Shown: positions 44,754 through 59,700 of the stretch, in pieces | Layout of the letters: every line of letters begins with the position of its first letter | Numbering within the stretch: the first letter of the stretch is position 1 | Origin: Gari tellinella | Taxonomy: Eukaryota; Mollusca; Bivalvia; Cardiida; Psammobiidae | Assembly: GCA_922989275.2 (NCBI GenBank) | Contig: OV277872.1 | Location: forward strand, 30,525,619 to 30,589,618 | DNA length: 64,000 bases | Reading direction: 5' to 3' | Made by a program: the position numbers and the translations under genes | Notes under the pieces: model-generated | Told to the model about the DNA's origin: nothing | The model's database searches: none | What the model saw: only the letters and a program-made list of their open reading frames with translations

Positions 44754-47700
44754 GTAAAGTAAACTTTTCACCGGGTTACACGTAGCTGCAGTACTGTACC
44801 CAGGCGCGTAGCTACCTGTACGCAAAAAACGCAACTGCGTACACATTGTCCTCAAAAATAGAAAAATTTAAAAGTCCAAAAATGCAATAAAAATCGTAGG
44901 GGGTAGGGGGTAGAGATCAAAGGCTGGAAGACAAGCTGTCAGAAAAAAAAAACATTATCCTAGAATCAATAATTTGTTATTCTGAGTCAAATTTTTACAT
45001 AGTCTTTGAATGCGGGAAACGCCGTCAGAACGCACCAGAGATCATCTAGGATTAAAAATTTTCCGGGGGAGCATGCCCCCGGACCCCTCTAGAGTAAGAG
45101 TGTTTAAACCAATCAGAGGAGGGTAAAATTATGTTATTGGGAGTCGAATTTTACATATAGATTTAAAAATGATGTTGGTATTTTTCTGTTTAACCCGTTT
45201 TGATTGCTCGAAATGCCCTTAGAACTCACCAAAGCCCATCTAGAAATTATTTTTTTCCGGAGGAGCCTTCCGCATTCCCAGTAAGAGTGCGTTCGCCAAT
45301 TGAAACAGCTCCTGACGTCGACGTGTGCCCCCTCAAATCATAGTTTGCTTCCTACGGGCCTACTTTATCATGTTATCAAAACGGATCGTAAATGCAAATG
45401 GTTCTGTTGCAGATCTAAATGTTACTGATTGTCGGTTTAAAATTAACATCTATGATTTCAGGAACGAACATTAGATCTATATATTCGTTCCTGATGATTT
45501 TGTCGTCAATGTCGTTTTTGGGTTTTTTTTATTCAGATTTTTGCACAGATTTATGTTATTTTATCACCTGTTTTGAATGCGGGAAACGCCCTCAGAACGC
45601 ACCTGAGACCATCTAGGAATAAAATTTTCACGGGGGAGCATGCCCCCAGACCCCCCTAGTATAGGAGTGCGTACACTTCTTATTGGTCTAGCTACGCCCC
45701 TGGTACCTCTAACTCTAGACCAAGGTGTATCCGCAATACAGTTACGATATCGCAACTAGGTTACACGTATTACCGGATAATACCGGATAATACCAAATAC
45801 TAGTGTGATATATGACTTTTCAGTATAAACAAGCCAGCTTTTGCAAAATATAGTGATTTCAAACCTTAAATGAGGGTTTTCAATGGATTTATAATCCAAA
45901 AATGTGTTCGCTCCTTGATAATTCCTAATGTGCTTCGTTATCCTAAATATTGTGAATTTGAACTAAGGGAAACAACTCTTTCAATACTTCTTTAGGACTG
46001 TTTAAATTGACTGAAGAAATGTCAATACTAGTGTCAAACAGTTTGGATCCTGATCAGACGCCGCGTTACGCGGCGTCTGATCAGGATCCAAACTGTTTGC
46101 AAAGTCGCCTTTTGCCTCGTTGGCAGTGAGAGAGTTAAACCCATATAGAATTATATTATTCGGTATTATCTGGTAATTATACGTGTCACCGTTTTCACCG
46201 ACAGTCAATGTGGGGTACACGTATTACCAGATAATACCGGATACTACCAAAGGGTGTTAAATGATTAAGATTTTTCAGTACATATAAGCCAGTTTTTACA
46301 AATTGAGTGATTTTAAAACCTTAATTGAAGCTTTTCAATGCACTTACAATCAAAAAGGGATCGCTCCTAGATTAATATTTGGAATATATTTTAAACCGCC
46401 GCGATAGCTTAGTGGTAGAGCGTCCGCTTTCGAAGCGGGAGGTTGTGGGTTCGATCCCCAGCCGGGTCATACCAAAGACCATTATAAAAACGGTACTAGT
46501 AGCTCCCTTGCCTGACGCTCGGCTTTGTAAGGGTATTACTAGGAAGGTGACTGTAATGCCCAGGTAAGTATGCATGTTAATGGATACCTTCTGGATCTGA
46601 ATAAATACGCTGCAGGGCTTATTCTACATCTACATGGTTCGCGCTGCAGTCACACTTGACTATTAAAGCGCGTTGGTTTGCTTTAGAAAAAGGAGAGTAA
46701 TTGAAATTATAGGAAAGTCAGAAACAGTTAATACTGGAAAGATAGAAACAAGAAAAATGATTTGATGACCAATGCTTTCACTCTTCTATCCCTAGCCTGT
46801 CTGGCTTCCGTGGCGGTACCTTCTTCTTCTTCTTCTTCCATTAATGTGCCGATCCCACTCTGGGGCAATTTCGCACATGAGTGTATTTACAAACGTTGTG
46901 AGCGACGTGCAAATATGTACAGTGCAGGTTTTAAAAGATAAAAACAGTCATCTCATGGCTTAGGGGGTAGAGACCAGGCACCTCTTGAAGGCCTCAACGC
47001 CATCAGTCATCATGGTGTGTTCTGGAAGTTGGTTCCACAGTCTAATGGCGGAGGGGAAGAAGGAATGGAGGTACACCTCTGTACGGCAGAAATACTGTGT
47101 GCCCTCGAGTACTGAGGGTTGCTGGGTGGAAGAAGCTCTCAGGTGGGATGTCAATGAGACAGTGGGTGATCCGGTAGACCATTACAAGCTTTGCGTTGGA
47201 GCGACGTTCCGCAAGGGGCTTCCATTCGAGGTCAGCTATCATCTGGCTGGTACTACTCGTGGTGTGGTAGTTTCCCTTTACGAAACGTGCAGCTCGTCGT
47301 TGGACAGCCTCAAGTTGACTGATGTTGGTCTTTGTATGTGGATCCCAGACACAGCTTGCATACTCCAGGATAGGTCTAACAAGGGTCTGGTAACACTTGA
47401 TGCCTTGTGGACAGCTTGACAGGTTTCTCCTGAGGAAAGCAAGACTGTTATTTGCTTTCTTCGCTGTTGATGCTACAGGCGTATTCATCGAGAGCTTCTC
47501 GTCCAGGTGAACTCCAAGATAATAAATAACTTGCCCTCTTTTACAACTTGGAGCTCTTTGCCGTGGATGAAGTATGGGGTCTTCATTGGGTTTCTCTTCC
47601 TCGTTATACGCACAACCTCGCACTTTGTTGGGTTGAACGACATCAACCAGTCACGCTCCCATTGCTGGAGTCTCTCCAAATCATCTTGTAGTGCCTGGGC

Positions 47701-50700
47701 ATCCTCTATGGAGCGAATCTTTCTGTACAAGAGACTGTCATCAGCAAACAGGCGTGTGGTCGATGTGGCTTGGCGGGGGAGGTCGTCGATATACAGGAGA
47801 AAAAGAAGGGGTCCGATGACTGAACCCTGTGGCACTCCAGAAGGGACGTCCCCGCCAGCATAGCCTAAGGATATCATCAGCGTATACTCACCTAGGTCGG
47901 CCCTATTAGAATTTCAGTGGAGAAAGCTCCCGCTTGAAGGATACCAATCCGGAAGCTTCAGCTGCAGATGCTGGAAGTGTGTTCCAGGTCCTGATTTTAT
48001 TTTTTTAAACTGACTGTTCAAAGACATGTCTATACTAGAGTGTTAAACAAGCCTTGCTTGTTGAACGATTGCTAGCGAACAGCGAGAGCTAGGATTCCGC
48101 TATGTTTCCGCTCGATGATCTTGAACATGGGGCTGACGTCATCATCCGGGTAACAGAGGCACTTGTACACAATCGGGTCAAATTAATACCGCATGTGATA
48201 GGTCAATTTCCAAAGACTGGCTTTATACACGTAATAAACATTTAGAGTTATTTTGGAAAGTGTTAAATTAGGCCTAAAAAAAAGATGTGTTTTTCCGGTT
48301 AACCGACCGACCCTGTTTTTTACCCCCGACTCTAAAGTTTTTAAAGAAAAATTATAAAAGATACTGGAGGGGAAGGGGCCATTATTCGGCACCCATTACA
48401 GAAGGAAAAAAGGCTTGTGTTAAAAGCAAACACACCACATTTTTAGCTCGCATGTACGAAGTACATGACGAGCTATTACAATAACCCCGGTGTAGTCGTT
48501 GTTGTCGTCGTCGTGAACGGCGTAAACAATTTCAAGAAAATGTCTATAACTTCTATGTCCCTTGAGGTACTGCTTTCATAGTTGGTATATGTGTGTATAT
48601 AGACAAGACCTTTCCAAGCACAGAAAAATTTGGACCCTTGTGACCTTGACCTTGAACTTAGGGCCCGCGTTTAGGTTTCGAAATAAATCTGTGTTTAGGT
48701 TTCGAAAAATGCCTATAACTTCTATATCCCTTCAGGTATTGCTTTCATACTTGGTATGTGTTTGTATATGGACAAGACCTTTCCATGTACAGAAAAACTT
48801 GGACCCCTGTGACCTTGACCTCGAACTAAGGGCCCACGTTTAGGTTTCGAAATCTGTGTTTATGTTTCGAAAAATGCCTATAACTTCAACGTCCCTTTAG
48901 GTATTGCTTTCATACTTGGTATGTGTCTGTATATGGACAAGACCTTACCATGCACAGACAAATTTGGACCCCTGTGACCTTGACCTTGAACTTAAGGCCC
49001 ACGTTTAGGTTTCAAAATCTGTGTTTAGGTTTCGAAAAATGCTTATAACTTCTATGTCCCTTCAGGTATTGCTTTCATACTTGATATGTGTGTATATGGA
49101 CAAGACCTTTCCATGCACAGAAAAATTTGGACCCCTATGACCTTGAACTTAGGGCCCGCGTTTAGGTTTCGAAATCTGTGTTTAGGTTTCGAAAAATGCC
49201 TATAACTTCTATGTCTCTTGAGGTTTTGCTTTCATAGTTGGTATGCGTGTGTATATGGACAAGACCTTTCCATGCACAGAAAAATTTGGACCCCCTTGAC
49301 CTTGACTTAGGGCACGCGTTTAGGTTTCGAAATCCAGCGTTTTTTTTCCTTCTTTGGACGGTACCCGGGAAAGGACCCGTTCCCAATTGGAACAGGACCC
49401 TTCCCAATTTGAACAGGACCCGTTCCCAATTCAAAGAAAGGACCTGGCAATATAGTAAAAATAGTATTTTCAGTGAAAAAAAGAGAATTTCTGTTACTAT
49501 TGTTAGCATTGCCTGTTGATATGAACTGTATAATTGCTACTTGATAAGTTAGATCAATATAGGCCTACATATATTATGAAACATAACTTCAAATTTCTTT
49601 TTTGTCATCATTTCACGACTCGTTTTTTCCCAATTTGAAGTTTACGCGACAAGAAAAATTCCCAATCTGAGGGGAAAAAATCCCAATTTGAGGGGTACCG
49701 GACCCGTTCCCAATTGGGTGAAAAAAAACGCTGAAATCTGTGTTTAGGTTTCGAAAAATGCCTATAACTTCTATGTCCCTTCAGGTATTGCTTTCATAGT
49801 GTGTATATGGACTAGACCTTTCCATGCACAGAAAAATTTGGACCCCTGTGACCTTGACCTTGAACTTAGGGTTCGCGTTTAGGTTTCGAAATCTGCGTTT
49901 AGGTTTCGAAAAATGCCTATAACTTCTATGTCTCTTGAGGTTTTGCTTTCATAGTTGGTATGTGTGTGTATATGGACAAGACCTTTCCATGCACAGAAAA
50001 ATTTGGACCCCCTTGACCTTGACTTAGGGCACGCGTTTAGGTTTCGAAATCTGTGTTTAGGTTTCGAAAAATGCCTATAACTTCTATGTCCCTTCAGGTA
50101 TTGCTTTCATAGTGTGTATATGGACTAGACCTTTCCATGCACAGAAAAATTTGGACCCCTGTGACTTTGAACTTAGATCCAGGGTTTAAGGATTCAAAAT
50201 CTGTGTTTAGGTTTCGAAAAACGTTTATATTTCCTATGTCCCTTGAGGTGTAACTTCATATTTAATTTTCATGTGTATATTGACAAGACCTTAATTTCCA
50301 TGCAGGCAAAAAGCTTGACCTCGGTGACCTTGAGTGTGCTTATAAGTTTCTAAACGTGCCAATGGCGAGCTTTGTTGTCTCTCTGACAACTCTTGTTTAT
50401 TAAAATATAATACCGGTATTTATAAGATGCAATGGTTTTCAGATTGAAACAAGAACTATTTCACATAATCATATTATGAAATACCTTACAATTTTAACTT
50501 GCAAATCAAGATAAATCATTTCAGACACTTTCAATGTTGAATACAACAAGAGCAAGGTCATTTTTTGTCATATAAACCCATCCTTTGATTGTAAAAAAAA
50601 TCGCATATATGCCCTATATAAAAACTTTTTAAAAAATAAAAACTTTTTCCTACCGACCTACCCTAAAATTTTGAGAGGGTGAAACCAGAAACACACATAT

Positions 50701-53700
50701 TTTTTTTTTAAGCCTTATTGGAAATCATTTTCAAAGAGAACATCCAATCAAAAACGATAAAATAATAATACCAGGTTAGCTAATTTACGCTTTGAACAAT
50801 TGGATCACCTCATATTTTGTCCACGTTAACTTAGGAAAATTAGACAAGCATGGGCCAATTAATACGCATATCTATAACACGATGCGCAATTAGTCTGAAT
50901 ATTGGTGGCGAGAAATTATCCATCTACAGTGTGTTCCATGATTTATCGCTGTCTGTTGGAATTATTGTTACTACAGCGCTCCCACTCTACAACGGCCCTC
51001 CTTACAACGACTTTTGACGCTGTTCCCGAAACTGGACAATTATGTCTAACGCTTTTTGTGCTGCAATATCGCCTGCTTAAAATTGTCGTCTGCTGTTTTT
51101 CTAAAAGTTACATATTTGACCATTTCAGAGTAAAACACTTAATTACGAGTGACAAACAGCTTGAATCCAGATCAGACGCCGCGTAACGCGGCGTCTGATC
51201 TGGATTCAAGCTGTTTGCAAATGTAAGCCAAATTCCCTCCCTGTAACGACTCCCTCCGAACAACGAACATATTTTGTGTCTCCCATTGGGTGTCGTTGTA
51301 GAGAGGGAGCGCTGTATTTACAAATGTAATGCATTTTAAGAGTACACATCGAATAGCCTCGCTGAAAAAAGGTCTGAGTTAACTAATTCTGCCATATTGC
51401 AACAACAAAGGAACTAAATGACAAGCTGTTGGTGACGTCATAGCGTCGTGTCTATTACAGACACAATCATCATCATCACTGATGTATCACTGAACTAAGA
51501 GTTACATAGAATAAATTATAATGCAACACAAAACTGTCATGCTCAATGGAGTTATGGGGGCCTCCGTCAGGCCTAGTGGTATAGTCACTGTGACTTACAT
51601 CACTAAGCTCCTCACCTCTGTGAGTTCGAATCCCAGTAGCACTTGGGGCCAACGGAGTATCACGAGGATTGTTTCGCACAGAAGTCCTGTATATGTTCCG
51701 CACCGATAAAGTGCATATTTCGTGTACCCAAAACGAAAGTAAAACACGAATTGATAAACAATGCTATAAACATGATAATAACATTACCTTTTTAGATTGA
51801 TTGTATCAATGGAATATTATTTGGGTTATAAAGAATCTGTAGAAATGCAATAAATGGATTTTAAATCGAGTTTAACAAATTAACCGTGTATAGGTGCCGC
51901 ACAGAGTATGTATATGATACTAAACAAAGTCCATTTTATATGTATATGTTACCAACTGAAGTCATCATTGAATTTATAGGATACAAACCGCCACGTATCA
52001 TGTTGCCTACCGTTTATCTCGAAAATAAATTATCTCTACCAAATCTGTTGATAGTGACAGTCCAGTGAGAAACAATTTAAAGGTTAACACACAAAAAACT
52101 GGTCCATTTCATGTAAGTTTCTGAAGAAGTTAAAAGTGCAGGACTAGGAAATGAATTCGATCAATCAACTGTTGCGGAAGCAGATGAAGCTGACAGAGTG
52201 GTTGATTTGTCCGATCAACTGGAAACAAATTCAAAGCGACATAACATCTTTAAAAATGTTGCATCCCGAATTGAAAACCTCATGAACACCTTTCGTCTAT
52301 GTAATTAATTAATCTGTGAAAGTTTGCAGCATGTTCTTTATAGGAAAATATTCAAAGGGCTATACTTTTGTAAAACAGAAACAGCCAATATTCCAAACTA
52401 CACGAACACCTTCATATATAAGCAATTACTCTGGGAAAGTGTTAAGAAAAGTGTATGAGAAGCTGCACAGGTTTTGTCCTATATAATTATATTCTATTTA
52501 TGAAACAATAATGATAATCTAATAATTACCTATATACCAGCAGATGGTAGCTTAAAGCAAACAGAGTAAAGTACCTTAATGCTCATTCTGCTTTACTTTC
52601 AATTTGCTTTAATAAGTGACTATCCGTCTTCAAAACTAGAAACAGGCTTTAGGGTAATGGGTGAACGTCTTTTATATTACACGTTTTATCAAAAAGCGAA
52701 GATAAGATAAATGGATAGTACCAAGTGTGACCATACCACATGGTCTGTGACGTATTATGTGGATACCACTGGCAGTCAAATTGTCAACAAAAAGGCCTCC
52801 ATTCGGAACTTCAATCAAATGTAAGAAATTTGTTTTAGCTGATTTCAACGAAACATAGCCTATGATACTGGGAACTGGATTCTTTACAGTGATATCAATG
52901 GATTTGTCACCCAGGTAATACATTTTGCCTGAAAATGGGGCAAATTAGTTGGCAATATCTAGTATTAAATTGTCGTGGTATCATTGTGTGTGTTAACATT
53001 TCTGGATATTTGCCTCGTTTTCAGACAAAAAGTATACATCTAGTGACAGATACATTGACATCATTCTAAAATAACTTATTTAATAAATACCCTTAGCATA
53101 GGCTATGTTTTCTTGAAATCGACTCATAAATAAAAACCAAAAAAACCATTTGATTAAAATTCCGAATCGAGGCTTTTTGGTGATAATTTAGCTGTCAGTT
53201 GTACCAAAATTAACGTCACAAACCACTTGGTATGGTCACGGCCTCATCGCTAAAAGTGCGCCCAAACTTGCTCTACGTCGGGCGTACGGCGGTCGCAGAA
53301 AGATTAAATCGGGCAGTGGGCATTATATAAAGTTGTGAAGACTTGTAGCCTAATCCCCTGCATGTATATATTATGCAATAAATATGTTTAAACTAAACGT
53401 GAAATAGTAAGATTCTTGCGCTGGCCGAAGAAATCCTACGGCGGCAGTGTTGCGGCCGCACGGCAAATCCCAAAGTTTTACAGGCCGTAGAGGTCGCCGC
53501 AGTATTCATAACGTGGAGTTATACAAAAAGTACATTTCTACGATGGCCATAGAAAACGACATGCCGTAGAGCGGTTCTGTGGCTGCCGTACGGCCACTGT
53601 GCAGCCGCCGGGACTCAATGGTTAATTTTGATATTGGGCATTTGCACTTTTGTTCATATGTGTCTATTGATATAAAAGTGGGTTTGGATGTTCTTATGAG

Positions 53701-56700
53701 ACATAATGCTGTCCATATATGGCCTTTGAGTTCTCGGTGTAGTTGGACTGATATGAGTTATGTGCACATGTAGCAAGCCAATGTGTGTACACGTAGCAGA
53801 AGTAGTATCAACGGCCGCCTTACGGCCATCTGGCAGTCGCCGTGGGTTTTATTACAAATCGCGGCCGCCGCAGAGGCTCCATACGGCTGCCGAACGGAGA
53901 CCGCACTGCCGCAAGTTTTTTAACCCCAAAACATCAAATCTCGCCTTGCGGCGGCCGCAGCAAATGTGAACACAACATACGGCGGTCGTAGGAAGTCTAC
54001 GGCGGCCGGGAAATTGCTATTCGCCGTAGGAATAATAATCCGTGCGACTGCCGTATACGGCCGCCGCAGCAAATGTGAGCTAGGCATAAACGATACATTT
54101 TTCCAATCCGTTTTTTGTCACTGCAACAGAAATCAATTAATTGACTTCAGGAGGTAACACATACACCTTCTGTTGGTAACGTATACACGTAAATGCGACT
54201 TCAGGAGGGCACATACACGGTCATAAACCCTTCAGGGTACTGTGATTGATTCAAAGTTGTATACATTATTGTGAAAAATAAGTTGAAAAAATATGGAAAA
54301 ATGAAGCTATTAATAAACATACATCATGTCTGAGATGGTGTTCCCGAATATTTGTAAATATAGTGGATCATTCCAATGTTTTTTTCAATAATCGCCCGGT
54401 AATATTCATTTAAGAGTGACAAATTGACGTCTGTGCTTGATATACATACTTATTTTCCATAAATAATACAAGAAATGGTATGTAAACAGTTTATTAACGA
54501 ACCTATACTGTAATTTGCAAAGAAATAATTCAATTGATATGTGTGTCTATGGACACAAGTGGTTAATGCGAATGTCAGCGTATAAAAAAATACACAAATG
54601 GGTGTGTTTACATGGATTGTAGGTGCGAAACATATACAGGACTTCTGTGCGAAACGGGTCTTCGTGATACCTTGTTGGCCCCCAGTGAGTAGGGTCGTTC
54701 GGATTTTTCATGTGGGGAAGCCTTCCAGCTGGCTTGCGGAAGGTTGGTGGTTCTACCCAGTTGCGGATTTGTGCCTGAAACAGTGCATAAAGGACTTCTG
54801 GGGTCTTTCTCCACCTATAATTAGCTGGACGTAGCGATATGACTGAAAAACTGTTGAAAGCGACATAAAATCAAAACAAACTCAATGGAGTTATTAGTCT
54901 GTTATAATTCAAAATGGCAACCGAAATTTTCTCAATAGATAAGATCTAGCTCTTGCTCTTTTACACATTTGTTGATCATCAGATTCATGCAGAACTTTAC
55001 AGTATACACGCAAGTGCATTTCATATGATCAACTTCTATTCTCTATGGCATGATCGTAAGACGTGTAAACGCCAAACGTTCTCCAAATTTATAAACGTTT
55101 GAAGGGCAAAGAATAAACGTAACCATGTACATGTGTAAACACCCGGCCCTTATTCAACAAACCACACAGATATGTACGTCACGTTGCTATTTCCCCCCGA
55201 AAATCAACCAAAGGAGGATGCTACAGTAGGTACTAACCAAGTTACCATACGTCTATAGTCTATACTTTATATCGGTAATGCGAGTACCCGGGTACCCGCG
55301 AGTAGATGCAGAACAGGTACCCGGGTAGAAAATCTGGACTCGTTTCAGCCCTACTTTGAGACACTTCTAGTGAGTAGTGACACCATAGGGTTTAAAGCAG
55401 AAATAAAGATTTTAGTTTTTGAAATACTCCCTTTTTATAGAGCCATGAATATTCAACAGGAGAGGGTTAATTTATTTCAGATTAACAACCCTCACGATGA
55501 TTGGGAAAAAGACGAGGTACTCTCCAAGTTAAGGAAGGACCGTGGTTATTCGTACGAGGATATGATCACTTGCTCTCCAGATAAGTTACCCAATTACGAA
55601 GACAAGGTATGGATGAAACTCCTTAACCCATTACCCTATAATTACATCTTTTTACGCCTTTTAGAAATATTTTCAGTATCCTAGAAGATTGTAGCTTAAA
55701 GCAGGCTGAAAGTAAAGCAGAATGCGCCTTAAGGCACATTCTGCTTTACTTTCAACCTGCTTTAAGTGGTCACTTATCTTCAAAACTAGAAGCAGGCTAT
55801 GGGGTAATTGGTAATGGGTTAAATGAGGACTCATTTTTAACTCATTATCCCCTGAAACTTCCAATGGAAAATTCCAGTTTGCAATAAAGGATGGTCCATT
55901 TTAGACTATTTAGGGTTGTTTTTTGTAATAAATTGAAAAATGACAAACAGTGAAGTCCCTGATCAGAGGGCCCTCTGATCAGGGACTTCACCGTTTGCAT
56001 AGGACAAGTGTACTCTTCACAGGTAAACATTTGGTAAACGACGCATATATGCGTCACTAGGGCTCAATGAGTTAAACCATTTACCCCATAGCCCGTTTCT
56101 AGTATTGAATATATTAGATCACTTAAAGCAGGATGAAAGAAAAGCAGAATGGGCATTAAGGCTCATTCTGCTTTACTTTTTATCTGCTTTAAGTTAGTGT
56201 TACCATCTGCTAGATATATATGTATAAAATATTAAGGTAGATAGTTGCGGCTTGCAGCCTGGATCAAGCTGAAGGTACAGTAGAAATCTCTATACTTAGA
56301 GGGGTTACGTGTTTGATCCCCCGCCGGGCCAAGTCCTTCAGATGAGACTGAGGTCCGATGTATGAGTGCTTTAGACTTGGCATCTAAAAGAACCAGAAAA
56401 CTCTTTCGATAATAAGAATAGTGCATCGTGCCCGGGTTCTCTGTATCTGCTCCCCTCTCTCTGGGGCGTCTAATTAGCCCTTAGATGGCAGAAACCAATG
56501 TTAACAAACAAAACAAACAAATCTATACTTAGAGAGATTTTTACTTTCCTGTTAGCCTGTTATTTATAGCAGCCTGTAAGGAATTAGTCTATTATTTCAA
56601 GCCAAAATAGAAGCAAGGAAAAGATTGTTTCTGGAGTTATCAGGTGTGTTTTCATGACTGATGAGACTTTATAAACCAAGGTCTTATGTATAAGTGCTTT

Positions 56701-59700
56701 AAATTGGGCATCCAAAAGAACCAGAGAACTCAGTCAATAATAAGAGTAAGGCATTGCCCCTGTTGTTTCTGTATCCGCTCCCCTGAATATCTATAGGGTG
56801 TCCAATTAGCTCATAGATGGCATAATCTGATGTTAACAATTTAAACAAATGAACAAACAAAACAGTCAAAGTAGAAGCTATATAATTAAATTGCTGCTTA
56901 ATAACCCTTTGACCCCTAGTCCCGCATATAGGCGTCCTTTTCAAACAGTATATATGTGAAAAGTGCACTTGTCCTATGCAAACAGAGAAGACCCAGATCA
57001 GAGGGCTCCGAAAGGAGCCCTCTGATCAGGGTCTTTACTGTTTGTCATAATGCCAAACATTGACAAAAACAACCCTTAAAAGTCAGAAATGGACTAGACT
57101 AAAATGGAAACTGGAATTGTCCATTTAAAGTTTCAGGGAGGAAAGAGTTAATCTATTACATGTACTCCATTAATACACCTTTTTACACCTTTAATTTACT
57201 ACTCCACTGAAGAAAATTGTTCCACTTTAAAATAAAGTCATGATCATATGCCATATACAATTTTTTTCTATCCTAGCAGATATGTGTAGTAGATTAAAGT
57301 AACCTGCTTTGAGTTAAGTCACCTGTAGCGTATTCAGTAAAGAAATCGATGGCCATCAATTGCGAGTTAGCTACTGGTCTGAAATACTGTGGATAAAACG
57401 TTATTCTTCCTTGCAAACCCAAACGCATTGCATTGAAATATAGAAAATGACAACCTTTTGACAATTCTGACTACCTAAAATTTAATCTGAGTGTCAAATA
57501 GTTTGGAGCTTGATCAGAAGCCGGATTACCCGGCGTCTGATCTGGCTCCAAACTGTTTGCAATGAAAATAATAGTTTAAGCGTAACCAGGTTATTTGGAA
57601 GGAAAACATAATCTCTACTGTACTCTGCACGCTGCACACGGGGGCACAAACTGCTATCCAAAACAGCGAACAATGGTAATTGAACACGCTACAGTCTTCA
57701 AGACTAGAAACAGGCTATTGGGTGAAGTGTTAATTCAAAATTAACTGTTGCTATATATATAACATGATCGTTAGACGTTTTGTGCTCCTACTTTTTCATG
57801 TAAGGTGAAATGCAGACTTGAAAGGTCATTGTACAGAGAAAGGACTTCAGTAACCCATACAAAGGCTGTAGCCTCAGGGCTCCTGATAAGAGGGAGTAAA
57901 CTGAACAAATACAACAGTTTTTCACTCATTTCAGCACAAATTCCTATGGTGATACTACTTATTAGAATCGTCTCGATGAGACTATTGTAATGGGTAGTGA
58001 CACCATAGGGTTTAAATCAGAAATAAAGATTTTAATTTCTGAAAAAACTCCCCTTTTCTGGAGCCCTGCGCCTATAAATTTACACTGACTTAGTCTAAAC
58101 TTTAGCTTAAAGCAAGATGGAAGTAAAACAGAAAGCTCCTTAAGGAGCTTTCCGTTTTATTTTTACCTTGCTTTAAGCAGTCAACTGCCTTAAACACCTT
58201 GCCTTTAGCAGCCACCTGCCTTAAACACTAATAATTGACACAGCTTATTGGTCCTAATTGAGAGTTTTACTGTATAGAAAATATGTCTGGTCTTTATCCT
58301 GCTAATATTCACTTGACTGGTTACATTTGTTTTACCATCAAACTGTCTCCCATTTAAACAAAATACTAGAACCCAACGGTTCAACCTGTATTTTGGAATA
58401 TCTGTAGTTTTGGTTCTGAGATGGGGTGAAGTAATTATTGAATAGATCTAAATAATGGCATCAAATATCTAATAGAAAATAACTAATTTCGGCAGTTGAA
58501 ATATTGTAAGCTATACAGACTACACACTTCAGTGCTCACTGTTAATAACCCCTTCACCGTCATGACATCATCAGCTTTAACAAATTGTCGTCTGCTTTTA
58601 TTTCTCAAATTCCAATTTTAGATATTTTGATGTAAGAAATATTACAACAAGTGGCAAACAGTTTGGATGCTGATCAGCTGCTGTGTTATGTGGCATCTGA
58701 TCAGGATCCAAATTTTTGTATACCGTTAATTATTATCATTGTACTTGACGCGAGGCAGTGATTCTGTGAAGGACCCATTACGTCATAGCCTACCTGTTTC
58801 TAATTTTGAAGACAGAAGACCACTTAGAGTAAGTTGAAAGTAAAGCAGAATGTGCCTTTAGCCTGCTTTGTAAGCTATTATCTACTAGGACATAGAAAAT
58901 ATTTCTCAAGCTACATATTTATGAACTGTAGATAAATATTTTCTTCTCTTGAGGAATGAGTTATACAGTGCTTCCTCCCTACAACGGCCCTCCGAATAAC
59001 AACTCCCTCCCTACAACGACCATTGTCGCAGTTCCCCAAACAAGACAATTATATCTAAAGCTTTCACGGTTGCAATATCATCTGCTTAAAATAGTCGTCT
59101 GTTGGTTTTCTCAAATTTACATATTGGACAATTTGAATGAAAAAAACATAATGACGAGTGACAAACAGCTTGAATCCAGATCAGACGCCACGTTACGCGG
59201 TGTCTGGTCTGGATTCAAGCTGTTTGCAAATGTCAGCCAATTTCCCTCCCTATAACGACTCCCTCCGAACATCGCACATAATTTGTGTCTCCCATTGGGT
59301 GTCGTTGTAGAGAGGGAACGCTGTAGGTGTGAAAAGGTGTATTTGTGAGGCCAGGGAATGGGTTATGGTACACTGAGTTCAAATCATCTATTGGTTGACT
59401 CTTACAATGCTGAATTGTCAAATGAACTCTTCCATTTTCTGAGAAATGACCAGCTCACAATGACCAGCTCACATTGACTTTAACCGGCGGACGTAGTCGA
59501 GGAGTAAAGCACCCGCTTTCGACGTCAGGGGTTGCGAGTTCGATCCCCCGCCTGACCAAGTCCTTCGGATGAGACTTTATAAACCGAGGTCCGATGTATG
59601 AGTGCTTTACACTTGGCATCTAAAAGAACCAGAGAACTCTTTCGATAATAAGAGTAAGGCATCGGACCCGGGTTCTCTGTATCCGCTCCCCTCTCTGGGG

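Noticed and set aside
46396..46470. Functional tRNA-Arg(TCG) gene
   Set aside because: A and B boxes are good but the acceptor stem does not close and the sequence continues into a SINE body shared with the copy at 15.53 kb.
46985..47419. 144-codon plus-strand ORF
   Set aside because: Antisense shadow of the LINE reverse transcriptase remnant.
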